A stretch of 64,000 bases of DNA, taken from Neptunicoccus cionae. GTDB taxonomy: Bacteria > Pseudomonadota > Alphaproteobacteria > Rhodobacterales > Rhodobacteraceae. A model generated the notes under the pieces. It was given only the letters and a program-made list of their open reading frames with translations, was not told where the DNA came from and did no database searches. Position 1 is the stretch's first letter; every line of letters begins with the position of its first letter. The DNA lies in contig NZ_PKOJ01000001.1 in assembly GCF_002860325.1 (NCBI RefSeq), positions 620,001-684,000 on the forward strand, written 5' to 3'. This document shows, piece after piece, positions 16,677 through 25,391 of this stretch. A program made the translations under genes and the position numbers.

Positions 16677-17650
16677 TCGGACAGGTCCATCAGCAGATTC
16701 CGCAGATCACTATCGGGCAATGCTTCCAGTGCTGAGCGGGCCTTGCCTGCCCAGCTTAGCGCGTCCTGACGGGTGTCATGCATCGCATTGTGCTTTTCCA
16801 GAAGTGCCATTGCGTGTTCCAGATCACCCTCCCGTTGATTGCCCTTTTCAATGGTACGCTTCCAGAAGTCCCGCTCCTGCGCGTCTGCTTTGGCAATTGC
16901 CTTGATCACGGGAAGGGTCAATTTGCGTTCACGGAAATCATCGCCCGTGTTTTTGCCCAGACTGGCCGCTGCCCCGCCGTAATCCAGCAGGTCATCCACG
17001 ATCTGGAAGCTGATCCCAAGCGCGTCGCCATAATCATAAAGCGCCTGCGTTACAGTTTCATCGGCTTGGGCAATCACGCCGCCCACTTGCGTCGCAGCAG
17101 AGAACAGCGCGGCGGTTTTGCCCCGCACCACTTGCAGGTAAACCGCCTCATCTGTGGCGAGGTTGCTTGCAGCGGTCAGTTGTAAGACCTCTCCTTCGGC
17201 GATGGTCGCCGAAGCATTCGCAAGGATGTCCAGAACCCGCAGGTTGCCGGTTTCCACCATCAATTGGAACGAACGGGAAAACAGGTAATCCCCGACCAGA
17301 ACCGAAGACTTGTTGTCCCAAAGCAGGTTTGCTGTGGGGCGGCCACGCCGTTTGGCGCTTTCGTCCACTACATCATCATGCAGCAGGGTTGCGGTATGGA
17401 TGAACTCCACCGTAGCCGCCAGATGAATGTGATACGGTCCCTCATAGCCACACAGACGCGCGGCTGCGAGCGTTAGCATCGGGCGCAAGCGTTTGCCGCC
17501 GGCTTCGACTAGATGGGCCGTCACCTCGGGAATGCGCGGCGCATGTTTTGAAGCCATTCGGGTGCGGATTTGATCATTCACCAATGCCATATCATCGGCC
17601 AGTACAGCCGCGAGTTGTTCATGTGGTTTAAGGGGGCTTACGTTGTTCAC
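16652..17650 (-). CDS. Long-chain polyprenyl diphosphate synthase (octa/decaprenyl type)
   Basis: A 332-residue all-helical trans-prenyltransferase that extends farnesyl diphosphate with IPP to make the ubiquinone side chain. The first aspartate-rich motif is LLHDDVVDES (DDxxD-like, about 89-98) and the second is FQIVDDLLDYGG (about 215-226); GGKRLRP and GKTAALF are also present. Small residues ahead of the first motif fit a long-chain product, probably C50 in this group, but chain length cannot be proved. It is divergent from the DUF2007 gene, with about 57 bp between the starts. Confidence 0.93.
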   Translation of the reverse strand: MNNVSPLKPHEQLAAVLADDMALVNDQIRTRMASKHAPRIPEVTAHLVEAGGKRLRPMLTLAAARLCGYEGPYHIHLAATVEFIHTATLLHDDVVDESAKRRGRPTANLLWDNKSSVLVGDYLFSRSFQLMVETGNLRVLDILANASATIAEGEVLQLTAASNLATDEAVYLQVVRGKTAALFSAATQVGGVIAQADETVTQALYDYGDALGISFQIVDDLLDYGGAAASLGKNTGDDFRERKLTLPVIKAIAKADAQERDFWKRTIEKGNQREGDLEHAMALLEKHNAMHDTRQDALSWAGKARSALEALPDSDLRNLLMDLSDYVVSRVV

Positions 17651-17707
17651 CGTTTATTCATTCCCTTTGGCTCGACATCCCATAGCGAAAGGCCGTATGC
17701 CATTGCC

Positions 17708-17929
17708 ATGAAAGAATTGTTGCGCACGAACGACCCGACCATTGTGGCCTTTACCCACGCATTGTTGCGTGCCGAGGATATAGAGTGCTTTGATCTCGAC
17801 GTCCATATGAGCATATTAGAAGGCTCCATCGGTGTTATGCCAAGGCGTGTTATGGTCGCGGACGAACACTATTTTCGGGCGCGGGCTATCTTACAGGATA
17901 ATGAAATCGAATTGCCGGACCGGATATGA
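17708..17929 (+). CDS. DUF2007 putative signal-transducing protein
   Basis: A 73-residue protein of the DUF2007 family. It begins MKELLRTNDPTIVAFTHALL and continues with EDIECFDLDVHMSILEGSIG and RRVMVADEHYFRARAIL, which is the whole domain. This family is annotated as PII-like in fold with no proven role. The start at 17708 is set by the family N-terminus. Its stop overlaps the methyltransferase gene by four bases, so the two are coupled. Confidence 0.85.
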   Translation: MKELLRTNDPTIVAFTHALLRAEDIECFDLDVHMSILEGSIGVMPRRVMVADEHYFRARAILQDNEIELPDRI

Positions 17930-18687
17930 CCGATCCTGAACCTCATGTGACGGTCGACGGTTTCTTGGGAGGGCGGTTGCAGATTCGCCAGCCGCAGAAC
18001 GGGTACCGCGCAGCAACAGATCCGGTTTTTCTTGCTGCTTGGGTTCCTGCGAAAAGCGGGGAAAGCGTCCTTGAACTCGGCTGTGGCGTTGGGGTCGCGA
18101 GCCTGTGTCTCGGTGCCCGTATCGAAGGGCTGTCGCAGACGGGATTGGAGCTTCAGGCAGATTATGCCGCACTGGCCCGGCAGAATGTAGAGATCAACGG
18201 GATTCCCCTTCAGGTTGTGGAGGGGGATCTGACCAGAATGCCCGCTAATCTGAAGGAACAGAGCTTTGATCACGTTCTGGCCAACCCGCCGTTCTTTCCC
18301 GAGGGCAGCGTAAGCAAGCCGCAGGATGGCGGTAAGTCTCTGGCGTTTGTGAATGACAACAGCACAGGCATCTGGATTGATGCGGGGCTCCGGCGGCTGA
18401 GGGCGGGTGGTGTCTTTTCTATGGTCCACCTGAGTGAACAGCTTGGCGAAATCCTTGCGGGGTTATCAGGGCGGGCAGGTGATATTACGATTCTGCCCGT
18501 TACTGCCCGTAAAAATAAGCCGGCGAAACGTGTATTGGTGCGTGCAACCAAAGCCGCACGCGGACCGTTGCGGTTGCTTTCGCCTTTTGTGGTGCATTCA
18601 GGTGATGAACACGTGCAAGGCCAGCCCGATTATAGCCCCGAAGCAGAAGGCATTTTGCGTCTCGGCAAGGGCTTCGAGCGGGGTTGA
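17926..18687 (+). CDS. SAM-dependent methyltransferase, tRNA1(Val) (adenine-N6) type
   Basis: A 253-residue class I methyltransferase. VLELGCGVGVASLCLG (about 48-63) is the SAM-binding motif I and NPPFFPEG (about 120-127) is the NPPF catalytic motif of N6-adenine methyltransferases. The N-terminal GGRLQIRQPQNGYRAATDPVFLA is typical of the TrmN6 (YfiC-like) group, which methylates A37 of tRNA-Val. The substrate is inferred from the family. It is coupled to DUF2007 by a four-base overlap. Confidence 0.87.
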   Translation: MTDPEPHVTVDGFLGGRLQIRQPQNGYRAATDPVFLAAWVPAKSGESVLELGCGVGVASLCLGARIEGLSQTGLELQADYAALARQNVEINGIPLQVVEGDLTRMPANLKEQSFDHVLANPPFFPEGSVSKPQDGGKSLAFVNDNSTGIWIDAGLRRLRAGGVFSMVHLSEQLGEILAGLSGRAGDITILPVTARKNKPAKRVLVRATKAARGPLRLLSPFVVHSGDEHVQGQPDYSPEAEGILRLGKGFERG

Positions 18688-18946
18688 TTCGCGTTATTCG
18701 GGTGTTTTTGCAGCGCATAGCAGAAAAAAAATGCCACCCTTTTTTCCTGTCCATCCGTATAGCCGCCTGCGAATGGCGTGAGCTATCCTAGCCGAAACAT
18801 TGGTAATTTTGACTCAACCTTTGGTGGTTTATTGGGTTCGGGCAATTAGCAAGCATTTGCTATATTCAAATCCCTTGAAACATTTTGGTGACAGGCAGCA
18901 GAACTTGTGCTGCTATGGGGGGGCTAAACCAAAACGGAGGTGTACC

Positions 18947-19111
18947 ATGAGCATGAGTTCCCATATTTCCGAACTCAAAAGAAAACACGAAGAACTCTCA
19001 CAAAGAGTCGAAACGTTTCAACGGCGACCCGGAACGGATGATCTGGAGATCGCGAGCCTCAAAAAAGAAAAACTCCGTCTAAAAGAAGAAATCACCCGCC
19101 TGTCGACCTGA
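18947..19111 (+). CDS. DUF465 (YdcH-like) small coiled-coil protein
   Basis: A 54-residue protein that is almost one charged helix: SHISELKRKHEELSQRVETF then DLEIASLKKEKLRLKEEI. This is the DUF465/YdcH family, whose function is unknown. The start at 18947 follows a strong GGAGGT. The 259 bp upstream are AT-rich and hold no other gene; they must contain its promoter. A strong terminator follows 15 bases after the stop, so the gene is transcribed alone. Confidence 0.88.
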   Translation: MSMSSHISELKRKHEELSQRVETFQRRPGTDDLEIASLKKEKLRLKEEITRLST

Positions 19112-19125
19112 TAAGGCGTTAAATG

Positions 19126-19157
19126 AAAAGGGCCGCTTCCAAGAGCGGCCCTTTTTT
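19126..19157. terminator. Terminator between DUF465 and convergent phaB
   Basis: AAAGGGCCGCT (19127-19137) pairs with AGCGGCCCTTT (from 19144) across a six-base loop, followed by a T-run on the plus strand and with A-rich bases before it, so it may work on both strands. Confidence 0.88.
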
Positions 19158-19181
19158 AATGTCCCGTCAAAGGGAAGAAGA

Positions 19182-19904
19182 TCAGGTCATGTACTGGCCG
19201 CCGTTGGCCGTAAGGGTGGAACCTGTCACAAATCCTGCATCGTCAGAGGCAAGGAAGGCCACGCAACGGGCGATGTCCTCCGGTTCGCCCAATCGTCCTA
19301 CCGGAATCGTGGCGATAATGCTGTCACGAACCTTTTCCGGCACAGCCATAACCATATCGGTGGCGACATAACCCGGACAAATAACATTTACAGTTATACC
19401 GGCACGCGCACCTTCTTGTGCGAGAGCTTTGGTAAAGCCGATATCCCCTGCTTTGGCTGCAGAGTAGTTTGCTTGGGCAAACTGGCCCTTTTGCCCGTTG
19501 ATGGAAGAGATGTTAATGATACGGCCGAATTTGCGTTCGCGCATTCCGTTCCACAGCGGATGGGTCATATTGAAAACGCCGGACAGGTTTGTGTCCATGA
19601 CCTCGCTCCATTGTTCACGGGTCATCTTGTGGAACGGGGCATCCCGCGTGATGCCGGCATTATTCACCAGAATGTCGACGGGTCCCAAATCCGCTTCGAC
19701 TTTTGCAATACCCTCGACGCACTCATCGTAATCTGCAACAGACCACTTGTAGGTAGGAATACCGGTTTCTTCTGTGAAGGCGGCGGCTGCCTCTTCATTG
19801 CCGGCGTAACTTGCCGCGACGGAGTATCCTTCCGCTTTAAGGTGTTTTGCAATGGCCGCGCCAATGCCGCGCGACCCCCCTGTGACCAATGCAACTCTTG
19901 CCAT
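19182..19904 (-). CDS. phaB: Acetoacetyl-CoA reductase
   Basis: A 240-residue short-chain dehydrogenase that reduces acetoacetyl-CoA to (R)-3-hydroxybutyryl-CoA with NADPH for polyhydroxybutyrate synthesis. The cofactor motif is VTGGSRGIGAAIA (about 7-19), the structural motif is NNAG, and the catalytic set includes Ser in ISSINGQ and YSAAK. MARVALVTGG and the FAQANYSAAKAGDIGFTKAL stretch are typical of PhaB. The thiolase gene phaA lies 55 bases upstream on the same strand. The PHA synthase gene is not in the window. Confidence 0.95.
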   Translation of the reverse strand: MARVALVTGGSRGIGAAIAKHLKAEGYSVAASYAGNEEAAAAFTEETGIPTYKWSVADYDECVEGIAKVEADLGPVDILVNNAGITRDAPFHKMTREQWSEVMDTNLSGVFNMTHPLWNGMRERKFGRIINISSINGQKGQFAQANYSAAKAGDIGFTKALAQEGARAGITVNVICPGYVATDMVMAVPEKVRDSIIATIPVGRLGEPEDIARCVAFLASDDAGFVTGSTLTANGGQYMT

Positions 19905-19959
19905 TATTTTTCTCTCCCTGACATGTATTAAGGCCCCGCCGTTGGGCAGGGCCGTTGGT

Positions 19960-21135
19960 TTATGAACGCTCTACGCACATGGCAACGCCCATACCGCCGC
20001 CGATACACAGGGTGGCGAGACCCCGCTTTGCATCGCGTCGTTTCATTTCGAACAGCAGTGTATTCAACACGCGGCACCCCGAAGCGCCAATTGGGTGCCC
20101 GATTGCAATTGCGCCGCCATTCACATTAACGATTGCTGGATCCCACCCCATATCCTTGTTCACAGCGCAGGCTTGTGCTGCGAAAGCTTCGTTGGCTTCC
20201 ACCAGATCCAGATCGGATACGCTCCACCCTGCCTTGTCGAGCGCCTTGCGGGAGGCATAGACCGGCCCCACGCCCATGATCGCCGGATCAAGCCCTGCAG
20301 TTGCGTAAGATACGATGCGCGCCAGTGGCTCGATACCGCGCCGTTCGGCTTCATCAGCAGACATTAACAGGGTTGCTGCCGCGCCGTCATTCAGGCCGGA
20401 TGCGTTGGCTGCTGTAACGGTCCCGTCCCGATCAAAGGCGGGGCGCAGCTTTTGCATGGCGTCCATAGTGGCGCCGTGGCGGATGTATTCATCAGAGTCA
20501 ACGGTGGTTTCCCCTTTACGCGTTTTGACCACAAACGGGGTAATCTCATCTTCGAACTTGCCAGCTTTTTGCGCGGCTTCCGCCTTGTTTTGCGAAGCAA
20601 CGGCAAATTCGTCCTGCATGTCACGGCTGATCTGCCATTGATTCGCAACATTCTCGGCAGTGTTCCCCATGTGATACCCGTTGAACGCGTCCCACAAACC
20701 ATCCTTGATCATGGAGTCGATAAATTTCATATCGCCCATTTTCTGGCCGGCCCGCAGGTTCGCAACATGGGGCGACAGGGACATGCTTTCCTGACCGCCG
20801 GCAACCACGATCCCTGCATCGCCAAGCTGGATATGTTGTGCTGCGAGAGCCACGGCGCGCAATCCGGAACCGCACACCTGATTGATACCCCACGCAGCCG
20901 ATTCCTGCGGCAGACCGGCGTTAATATGGGCCTGACGGGCGGGATTCTGACCCTGACCTGCTGTCAGAACCTGCCCGAGTATGGTTTCGGATACATCAGC
21001 GGCATCGACGCCAGCCCGGTCCAGTACCGCTTTGATGACAGTCGCGCCAAGATCGTGTGCGGGGGTATTCGCAAAGCTCCCCAGAAAAGAGCCGACAGCC
21101 GTACGAGCGGCAGATGCAATTACTACGTTGGTCAT
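19960..21135 (-). CDS. phaA: Acetyl-CoA acetyltransferase (beta-ketothiolase)
   Basis: A 391-residue biosynthetic thiolase condensing two acetyl-CoA to acetoacetyl-CoA. The start at 21135 gives [17 protein letters not shown], with AAGAGGAAA upstream. Catalytic residues are visible: Cys88 in [10 protein letters not shown], His347 in GHPIGASG and Cys377 in [15 protein letters not shown] is also present. The length is typical. It is first in the phaA-phaB operon. The 243 bp between its start and the EAL gene hold no gene; they contain the phaA promoter and an inverted CCGGTTTC/GAAACCGG pair (21177-21184, 21233-21240) of unknown meaning. Confidence 0.96.
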   Translation of the reverse strand: MTNVVIASAARTAVGSFLGSFANTPAHDLGATVIKAVLDRAGVDAADVSETILGQVLTAGQGQNPARQAHINAGLPQESAAWGINQVCGSGLRAVALAAQHIQLGDAGIVVAGGQESMSLSPHVANLRAGQKMGDMKFIDSMIKDGLWDAFNGYHMGNTAENVANQWQISRDMQDEFAVASQNKAEAAQKAGKFEDEITPFVVKTRKGETTVDSDEYIRHGATMDAMQKLRPAFDRDGTVTAANASGLNDGAAATLLMSADEAERRGIEPLARIVSYATAGLDPAIMGVGPVYASRKALDKAGWSVSDLDLVEANEAFAAQACAVNKDMGWDPAIVNVNGGAIAIGHPIGASGCRVLNTLLFEMKRRDAKRGLATLCIGGGMGVAMCVERS

Positions 21136-21378
21136 TGTTTTTCCTCTTGTAAAACGCTCGGCAACAAAGTGCGCAGCCGGTTTCATTCCTAATTATACAG
21201 GGTTTCATCCCAGATGTGTTAACCAATTGGTAGAAACCGGAAATCGTTCACGCAAGGGGAATCATGTCGCATTACGACTCTGGCGTCGCGGCATAAGTGA
21301 GCAAAAAACAGAAATACAGAATTGTCGTCTGACCTTGAATTGTGCCCTGGCCAGTGTTCTTTCGGGGCACTGACCGGA

Positions 21379-22215
21379 TTAAAGATAGCCCTCGATAGAG
21401 GTTTCGTCTTCTTTCCAAACCGGAACGGTTTCGGGCCGCCCCAGCAAATAGCCTTGCAGGCAATCAATGCCAGCTTCCTGCAAGTAGGCAAGTTCCTCTT
21501 TCTTCTCCACACATTCTGCGACAGTGAACATGTCAAATTGGTGGGCGATGGCGATCAGGGCTGCTGTCAGTACCTGATTGTCAGCATCTTTATGAATGTC
21601 GCGGATGAACTGGCCGTCGATTTTGACGATATCAAACTGGAAATCGCGGAAAAAACGGAACGCTGTGAAGCCTGCGCCAAAATCGTCGAGGGCAAAGGAA
21701 ATGCCGCGCCTGTGCAGATCACCCATAAACACGTTTACAATGTCGGGCATGAGCATGGCCGAACTTTCTGTCACTTCGAGAATGAGCCGCTCGGCAACAG
21801 TTTTATCCAGCGCGAGCCCGCGGTTCAGGGTTTCCATCCAGCGCGGATACCCGATGGAGCGGGCAGACATGTTAATCGCCAGCCGCAGGCTCGGCTCTTC
21901 TGCCAGAGCCTGAAGGCCAAGCTCCAGCGACAGGCAGTCCAAAATGCGGCCGGTTTCCATGGTTTCAATCGCGCCGATAAAGTCGCTGGCGGGGATGATC
22001 CTGCGCTTGGCGTCCAACACGCGAATAAGACCTTCGTAGTAGGCAGGGCGCGTCGGATTTTTGCTGTGCACGATGGGCTGGTATGCCAGCATCACATTCC
22101 TGCCTTTAATAGCAGCCCGCACCATTTCGATCGTCGCGCCGAGCGCGGAGCGGGCATCACGTGCCGCGCCCTTCCGGTGGGGCTCGTTCAAATCTGGCCC
22201 GTATAAATGTGTCAC
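21379..22215 (-). CDS. EAL-domain protein, probable cyclic-di-GMP phosphodiesterase
   Basis: A 278-residue stand-alone EAL domain, without membrane or GGDEF segments. I start it at the GTG at 22215 because GGAGGT sits eight bases upstream; the frame is open for 25 more codons. The active-site motif reads EGL (residues 61-63, in YYEGLIRVL) instead of EAL, but the metal and catalytic residues appear kept: Asn in NMSARS (115-120), the EVTES glutamate, DDFGAGF, KIDG, AECVE and QGYLLGRP at the end. So it could hydrolyse c-di-GMP. It is divergent from tag; a near-CtrA site lies upstream in its own orientation. Confidence 0.88.
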   Translation of the reverse strand: MTHLYGPDLNEPHRKGAARDARSALGATIEMVRAAIKGRNVMLAYQPIVHSKNPTRPAYYEGLIRVLDAKRRIIPASDFIGAIETMETGRILDCLSLELGLQALAEEPSLRLAINMSARSIGYPRWMETLNRGLALDKTVAERLILEVTESSAMLMPDIVNVFMGDLHRRGISFALDDFGAGFTAFRFFRDFQFDIVKIDGQFIRDIHKDADNQVLTAALIAIAHQFDMFTVAECVEKKEELAYLQEAGIDCLQGYLLGRPETVPVWKEDETSIEGYL

Positions 22216-22275
22216 GCGGCAAACCTCCGATTTCAGTAAAGCCTGGAACCGAACTTGCGGGCAAAATTCTAATAT

Positions 22276-22323
22276 GAAGTTAAGGTTCACATTTTGTTCT
22301 AAATTGTGTTAACTTCTTTATAA
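22276..22323. promoter_or_regulatory. Inverted repeat and near-CtrA site in the EAL/tag intergenic region
   Basis: GAAGTTAA (22276-22283) is mirrored by TTAACTTC (22309-22316). On the minus strand, 22308-22323 reads TTAT-N7-TTAAC, one base off the CtrA consensus TTAA-N7-TTAAC and pointing toward the EAL gene. The region is AT-rich and must hold both divergent promoters. Confidence 0.35.
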
Positions 22324-22354
22324 TTTCACAAGCATCTGAAAGTTATGCGCAATT

Positions 22355-22930
22355 ATGTCTGAAACCCGATGTGACTGGTGTGGTTCTTTACCAATTTACG
22401 TAAATTATCATGATGAAGAATGGGGTGTTCCCGAATATGACAGCCGCGCCTTGTGGGAAAAACTGGTGCTAGACGGTTTTCAGGCGGGGCTGAGCTGGTT
22501 GACGATTCTCAAAAAACGGGAAGCATTTCGTGCAGCTTTTGCCGGTTTCGATCCCGAAAAGGTTGCCAGTTTCGGAGAGGCGGATGTCCAGCGGCTGCTT
22601 GGCGACGCCGGGATTATCCGGCACCGGGGCAAGATCGAGGCCGCCATTACCGGCGCGCAAGCCTGGTTGGAGCTTGAAGAAGGGAAGGGGTTCGCTCCCA
22701 TGATGTGGGATTATGTGGACGGGCGCCCGCTGGTTAACCGGTTTGAGACGATGGCAGAAGTGCCGCCTTCATCCTATCTTTCCCTGAAGATTTCGAAAGA
22801 TTTGAAAAAACTTGGCTTCAAATTTTGTGGACCAACGATTGTGTATGCCTGGATGGAGGCAACAGGGCTGATCAATGATCATCTCATAACCTGCCACAGG
22901 CACGAAGCCGTAAAGAAACTGGCGCGCTAA
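22355..22930 (+). CDS. tag: DNA-3-methyladenine glycosylase I
   Basis: A 191-residue TAG-type glycosylase that removes 3-methyladenine from alkylated DNA. It begins with the zinc-binding RCDWCG segment and YHDEEWGVPEYDSRALWEKLVLDGFQAGLSW, the family signature, followed by the helix-hairpin-helix region (GIIRHRGKIEAAI). The C-terminal zinc ligands are in DHLITCHRH. The length is normal. It is divergent from the EAL gene and is followed by a terminator. Confidence 0.95.
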   Translation: MSETRCDWCGSLPIYVNYHDEEWGVPEYDSRALWEKLVLDGFQAGLSWLTILKKREAFRAAFAGFDPEKVASFGEADVQRLLGDAGIIRHRGKIEAAITGAQAWLELEEGKGFAPMMWDYVDGRPLVNRFETMAEVPPSSYLSLKISKDLKKLGFKFCGPTIVYAWMEATGLINDHLITCHRHEAVKKLAR

Positions 22931-22964
22931 ACGACCCTGGAAAGTTCTTAAACTTTTACAGACC

Positions 22965-22997
22965 AAAGGCGTTCCGCAAGTTTGGAAACGCTTTTTT
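22965..22997 (+). terminator. Rho-independent terminator after tag
   Basis: GGCGTTCC (22968-22975) pairs with GGAAACGC (22984-22991) with one bulge, and a run of six T follows. Confidence 0.7.
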
Positions 22998-23067
22998 AAG
23001 AAGTCTACCGGCATTCTGAATGCAAGCGACCCAACAATGTGTTTGGGCGGGTAAATTGCAGGAAAGA

Positions 23068-24198
23068 ATGGCGGAACACTATTTAAAAACCGAACTTGAT
23101 CACCAGATGAGCACGAATCCAGAAATGTGGAGCTTCGTGCAACAGGCGTCTCTGGATGGCGTCTGGTACTGGGATCTGGAGCGACCGGACCAGGAGTGGA
23201 TGAGCCCCGAATTCTGGCGGCTTTTCGGAATTGATCCGGCAACCAAATCCCATAATCCCGCCGAATGGCAGGATATAGTCAATCAGGATGACCTGAAAAT
23301 CGCATTGGTTAATTTCGAACTTCACTGCGCGGATCCTACGCATCCGTATGATCAACTGGTGCGCTACAGGCATAGCGACGGGTCGACGATCTGGGTGCGT
23401 TGTCGGGGTCGCGCCATACGGAATGATGAAGGCAAGGCCATTCGCATGTTCGGGGTGCACAACGAAATCACAGCGGTGCGGCGGCGCCACGAAACCGGAC
23501 GGGAACTGGACGCGGCAAACAGCGAACTGCGCGACTTTGCTTATGCTGTTAGCCACGATTTGAAATCGCCGGTTAACACCGTCGGGATGCTGCTCGGCGA
23601 ATTGCAGGAAGCGGAAGGCGAAAACCTCTCACAGGACGGCCAGCACCTTGTGGCACTGGCAGGAGAGTCAATCAAAAGAATGCAAATCTTCATCGAAGAA
23701 TTGCTCCGCTATACGAGCATTATCGGTGAAGTGGTCGAATTTGTGCCGGTTTCGCTGCAATCCCTTGCAGAAGGAATACTAGAAGAGCTGGATGAACAGC
23801 TTCGTGCCGCCAATGTGGTGGTGGATTTGCAACCTTTGCCGCAATTGATTGCCCACAAAGAGCAGATGCGGCTGCTTCTTTCCAATTTGTTAACCAACGC
23901 AGCCAAATTCTCCCGCTCGGGATCTGGGAACCGGATTACCCTTAGCGGAGAAACGACCGAAGACAATCGTGTGATCCTGAAGGTCGCTGATCAAGGGGTC
24001 GGGATAGGCCGCGAAGATTTCGAAAAGATTTTTACAATTTTCACCCGTTTGCACCGGTCTGAACAGATTGCAGGCAACGGTCTGGGGCTCGCCCTGTGCC
24101 GGCGGATTGTGATGAACCACGGCGGGCGTATCACTGTGGAGTCGGATCTGGGGGCCGGTTCCTGCTTTACTGTCGAACTGCCGCAGTCCCAGACCTAG
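23068..24198 (+). CDS. Soluble PAS-domain sensor histidine kinase
   Basis: A 376-residue cytoplasmic histidine kinase. After a short N-terminus there is one PAS-3 type domain (about 18-140; SLDGVWYWDLERPDQEWMS to GVHNEITAVRRR). The dimerisation helix carries the phospho-acceptor His163 in VSHDLKSPVN. The ATPase domain shows the N box (LLSNLLTNAAKFSRSG), the G1 box ADQGVGIG and G2 NGLGLALC. The kinase core resembles bacteriophytochrome-type kinases. There is no membrane segment. I start it at the ATG at 23068, with AGGAAAG just upstream; the frame is open from 23020. A single-domain receiver follows 72 bases later and is the likely partner. Confidence 0.9.
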   Translation: MAEHYLKTELDHQMSTNPEMWSFVQQASLDGVWYWDLERPDQEWMSPEFWRLFGIDPATKSHNPAEWQDIVNQDDLKIALVNFELHCADPTHPYDQLVRYRHSDGSTIWVRCRGRAIRNDEGKAIRMFGVHNEITAVRRRHETGRELDAANSELRDFAYAVSHDLKSPVNTVGMLLGELQEAEGENLSQDGQHLVALAGESIKRMQIFIEELLRYTSIIGEVVEFVPVSLQSLAEGILEELDEQLRAANVVVDLQPLPQLIAHKEQMRLLLSNLLTNAAKFSRSGSGNRITLSGETTEDNRVILKVADQGVGIGREDFEKIFTIFTRLHRSEQIAGNGLGLALCRRIVMNHGGRITVESDLGAGSCFTVELPQSQT

Positions 24199-24270
24199 GC
24201 GTGGAAAGATTGGATTCGGCAGCGGAATAGAAGGAATTGCTATAGCAAACAAAGATTTAAGGAGAGGGTT

Positions 24271-24741
24271 ATGACGTATGAGAAACACCGTTTTATTTCG
24301 AAGGATCACAATCCGGCCATACGAAACCTTATGGTGGTGGATGACAATAAAGTAGACCAGATGATCTACCGCAGGATTATTAAAAGGTCGGGTTTGGTGG
24401 GGCAGGTGCTACAGTTTCTGTCTGCCGAGGAAGCTCTGGTGCATCTGCGGCAGAAAGATCGGGCATTGGTTGATGCCATTTTGCTGGATATCAACATGCC
24501 CCGTATGGACGGGTTCGAGTTTCTCGCCGCTGCGACAGAGGAGTTGGGCGACAGCTTCACGCGGATGCTGGTCGTTATGCTCACAACATCTCTGGACCCC
24601 AGAGATGCGGCACGGGCCTCCCAATTCTCGGTGGTGAAGCAGTACCTTAACAAACCTCTGGTTCAGAAGCATCTGGAGCAGATTGCAGAATACCTCAACC
24701 GGACGACCACAGCGACAGGAGAGGTTCCAATGGAGCGATAG
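24271..24741 (+). CDS. Single-domain response regulator (CheY/Rcp1-like)
   Basis: A 156-residue receiver domain without an output domain. The acidic pocket is Asp24-Asp25 (MVVDDNKVD), the phospho-acceptor is Asp73 (LLDINMPRMDG), the conserved threonine is in VVMLTTSLD, and the lysine is in YLNKPL. AAATEELGDSF and LDPRDAARA fit the Rcp1-like family that pairs with phytochrome-type kinases. GGAGAGGG precedes the ATG. It is 72 bases downstream of the PAS kinase. With no DNA-binding or enzymatic output, it must act by protein contact or as part of a phosphorelay. Confidence 0.9.
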   Translation: MTYEKHRFISKDHNPAIRNLMVVDDNKVDQMIYRRIIKRSGLVGQVLQFLSAEEALVHLRQKDRALVDAILLDINMPRMDGFEFLAAATEELGDSFTRMLVVMLTTSLDPRDAARASQFSVVKQYLNKPLVQKHLEQIAEYLNRTTTATGEVPMER

Positions 24742-24767
24742 CAAATAAAAATGTGCCGCGCGCCGGA

Positions 24768-25349
24768 CTACTTTGTGTTTGAAGTGATCAAGGCCTTAAC
24801 AATCTCTTGGGCTTCCGGGCTGAACCAATCCGCATCACCACGCAGGCGGGCTATTTCCTGCCCTTGCGGGTTAAGGATCATTGTCATTGGCAGGCCGAAT
24901 ACTGTCATCTCGCGCGCCAGCTTCTGCTTTGGATCGCGGTAAATTTCAATGTTGGTGACGCCGGCTTCTTCAAAGAAACTGTGAATGGCAGGTAGCGGAT
25001 TGTGACCGGTCGCGATTGTCACCACCTGAAAATCATCACCGCCATAGGCGTCCTGCAATGCGTCGAGGGTTGGCATTTCATGGCGGCAGGGGGCACACCA
25101 TGTGGCCCAGAAATTTACCAGAAGATATTTGCCTTCGAAATCTTCAAACGTAACTGTTGTGCCATCTTCATCCTGAAAAGGAGTGTCGATGCGCGCAACC
25201 GGTTCAGCCGAAAACGCAAGTTTTTTCATATCGCCACCGCGCATTTCAGTCAGGGTGGCTATATTGGGGGCTTCGGCCAAGACAGGATTTGCGATTGTTG
25301 CCCCGGCGGCGTATAGCACTGCGGCAGCGAAAGCTTTTTTCAGGGTCAT
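24768..25349 (-). CDS. TlpA-family thioredoxin-like protein
   Basis: A 193-residue exported thiol-disulfide protein. The N-terminal signal peptide ([24 protein letters not shown]) leads to a thioredoxin fold with the redox motif [14 protein letters not shown] (Cys85, Cys88). [18 protein letters not shown] and [16 protein letters not shown] are TlpA/ResA features. Such proteins reduce periplasmic disulfides, often in cytochrome c or copper-site assembly; the client is unknown. It is divergent from argH with 42 bases between the starts, an arrangement seen repeatedly in alphaproteobacteria. Confidence 0.9.
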   Translation of the reverse strand: MTLKKAFAAAVLYAAGATIANPVLAEAPNIATLTEMRGGDMKKLAFSAEPVARIDTPFQDEDGTTVTFEDFEGKYLLVNFWATWCAPCRHEMPTLDALQDAYGGDDFQVVTIATGHNPLPAIHSFFEEAGVTNIEIYRDPKQKLAREMTVFGLPMTMILNPQGQEIARLRGDADWFSPEAQEIVKALITSNTK

Positions 25350-25391
25350 GTCAGGCCTCTTCCTATCGTGTTAACTTCGGGCGCATTCATC

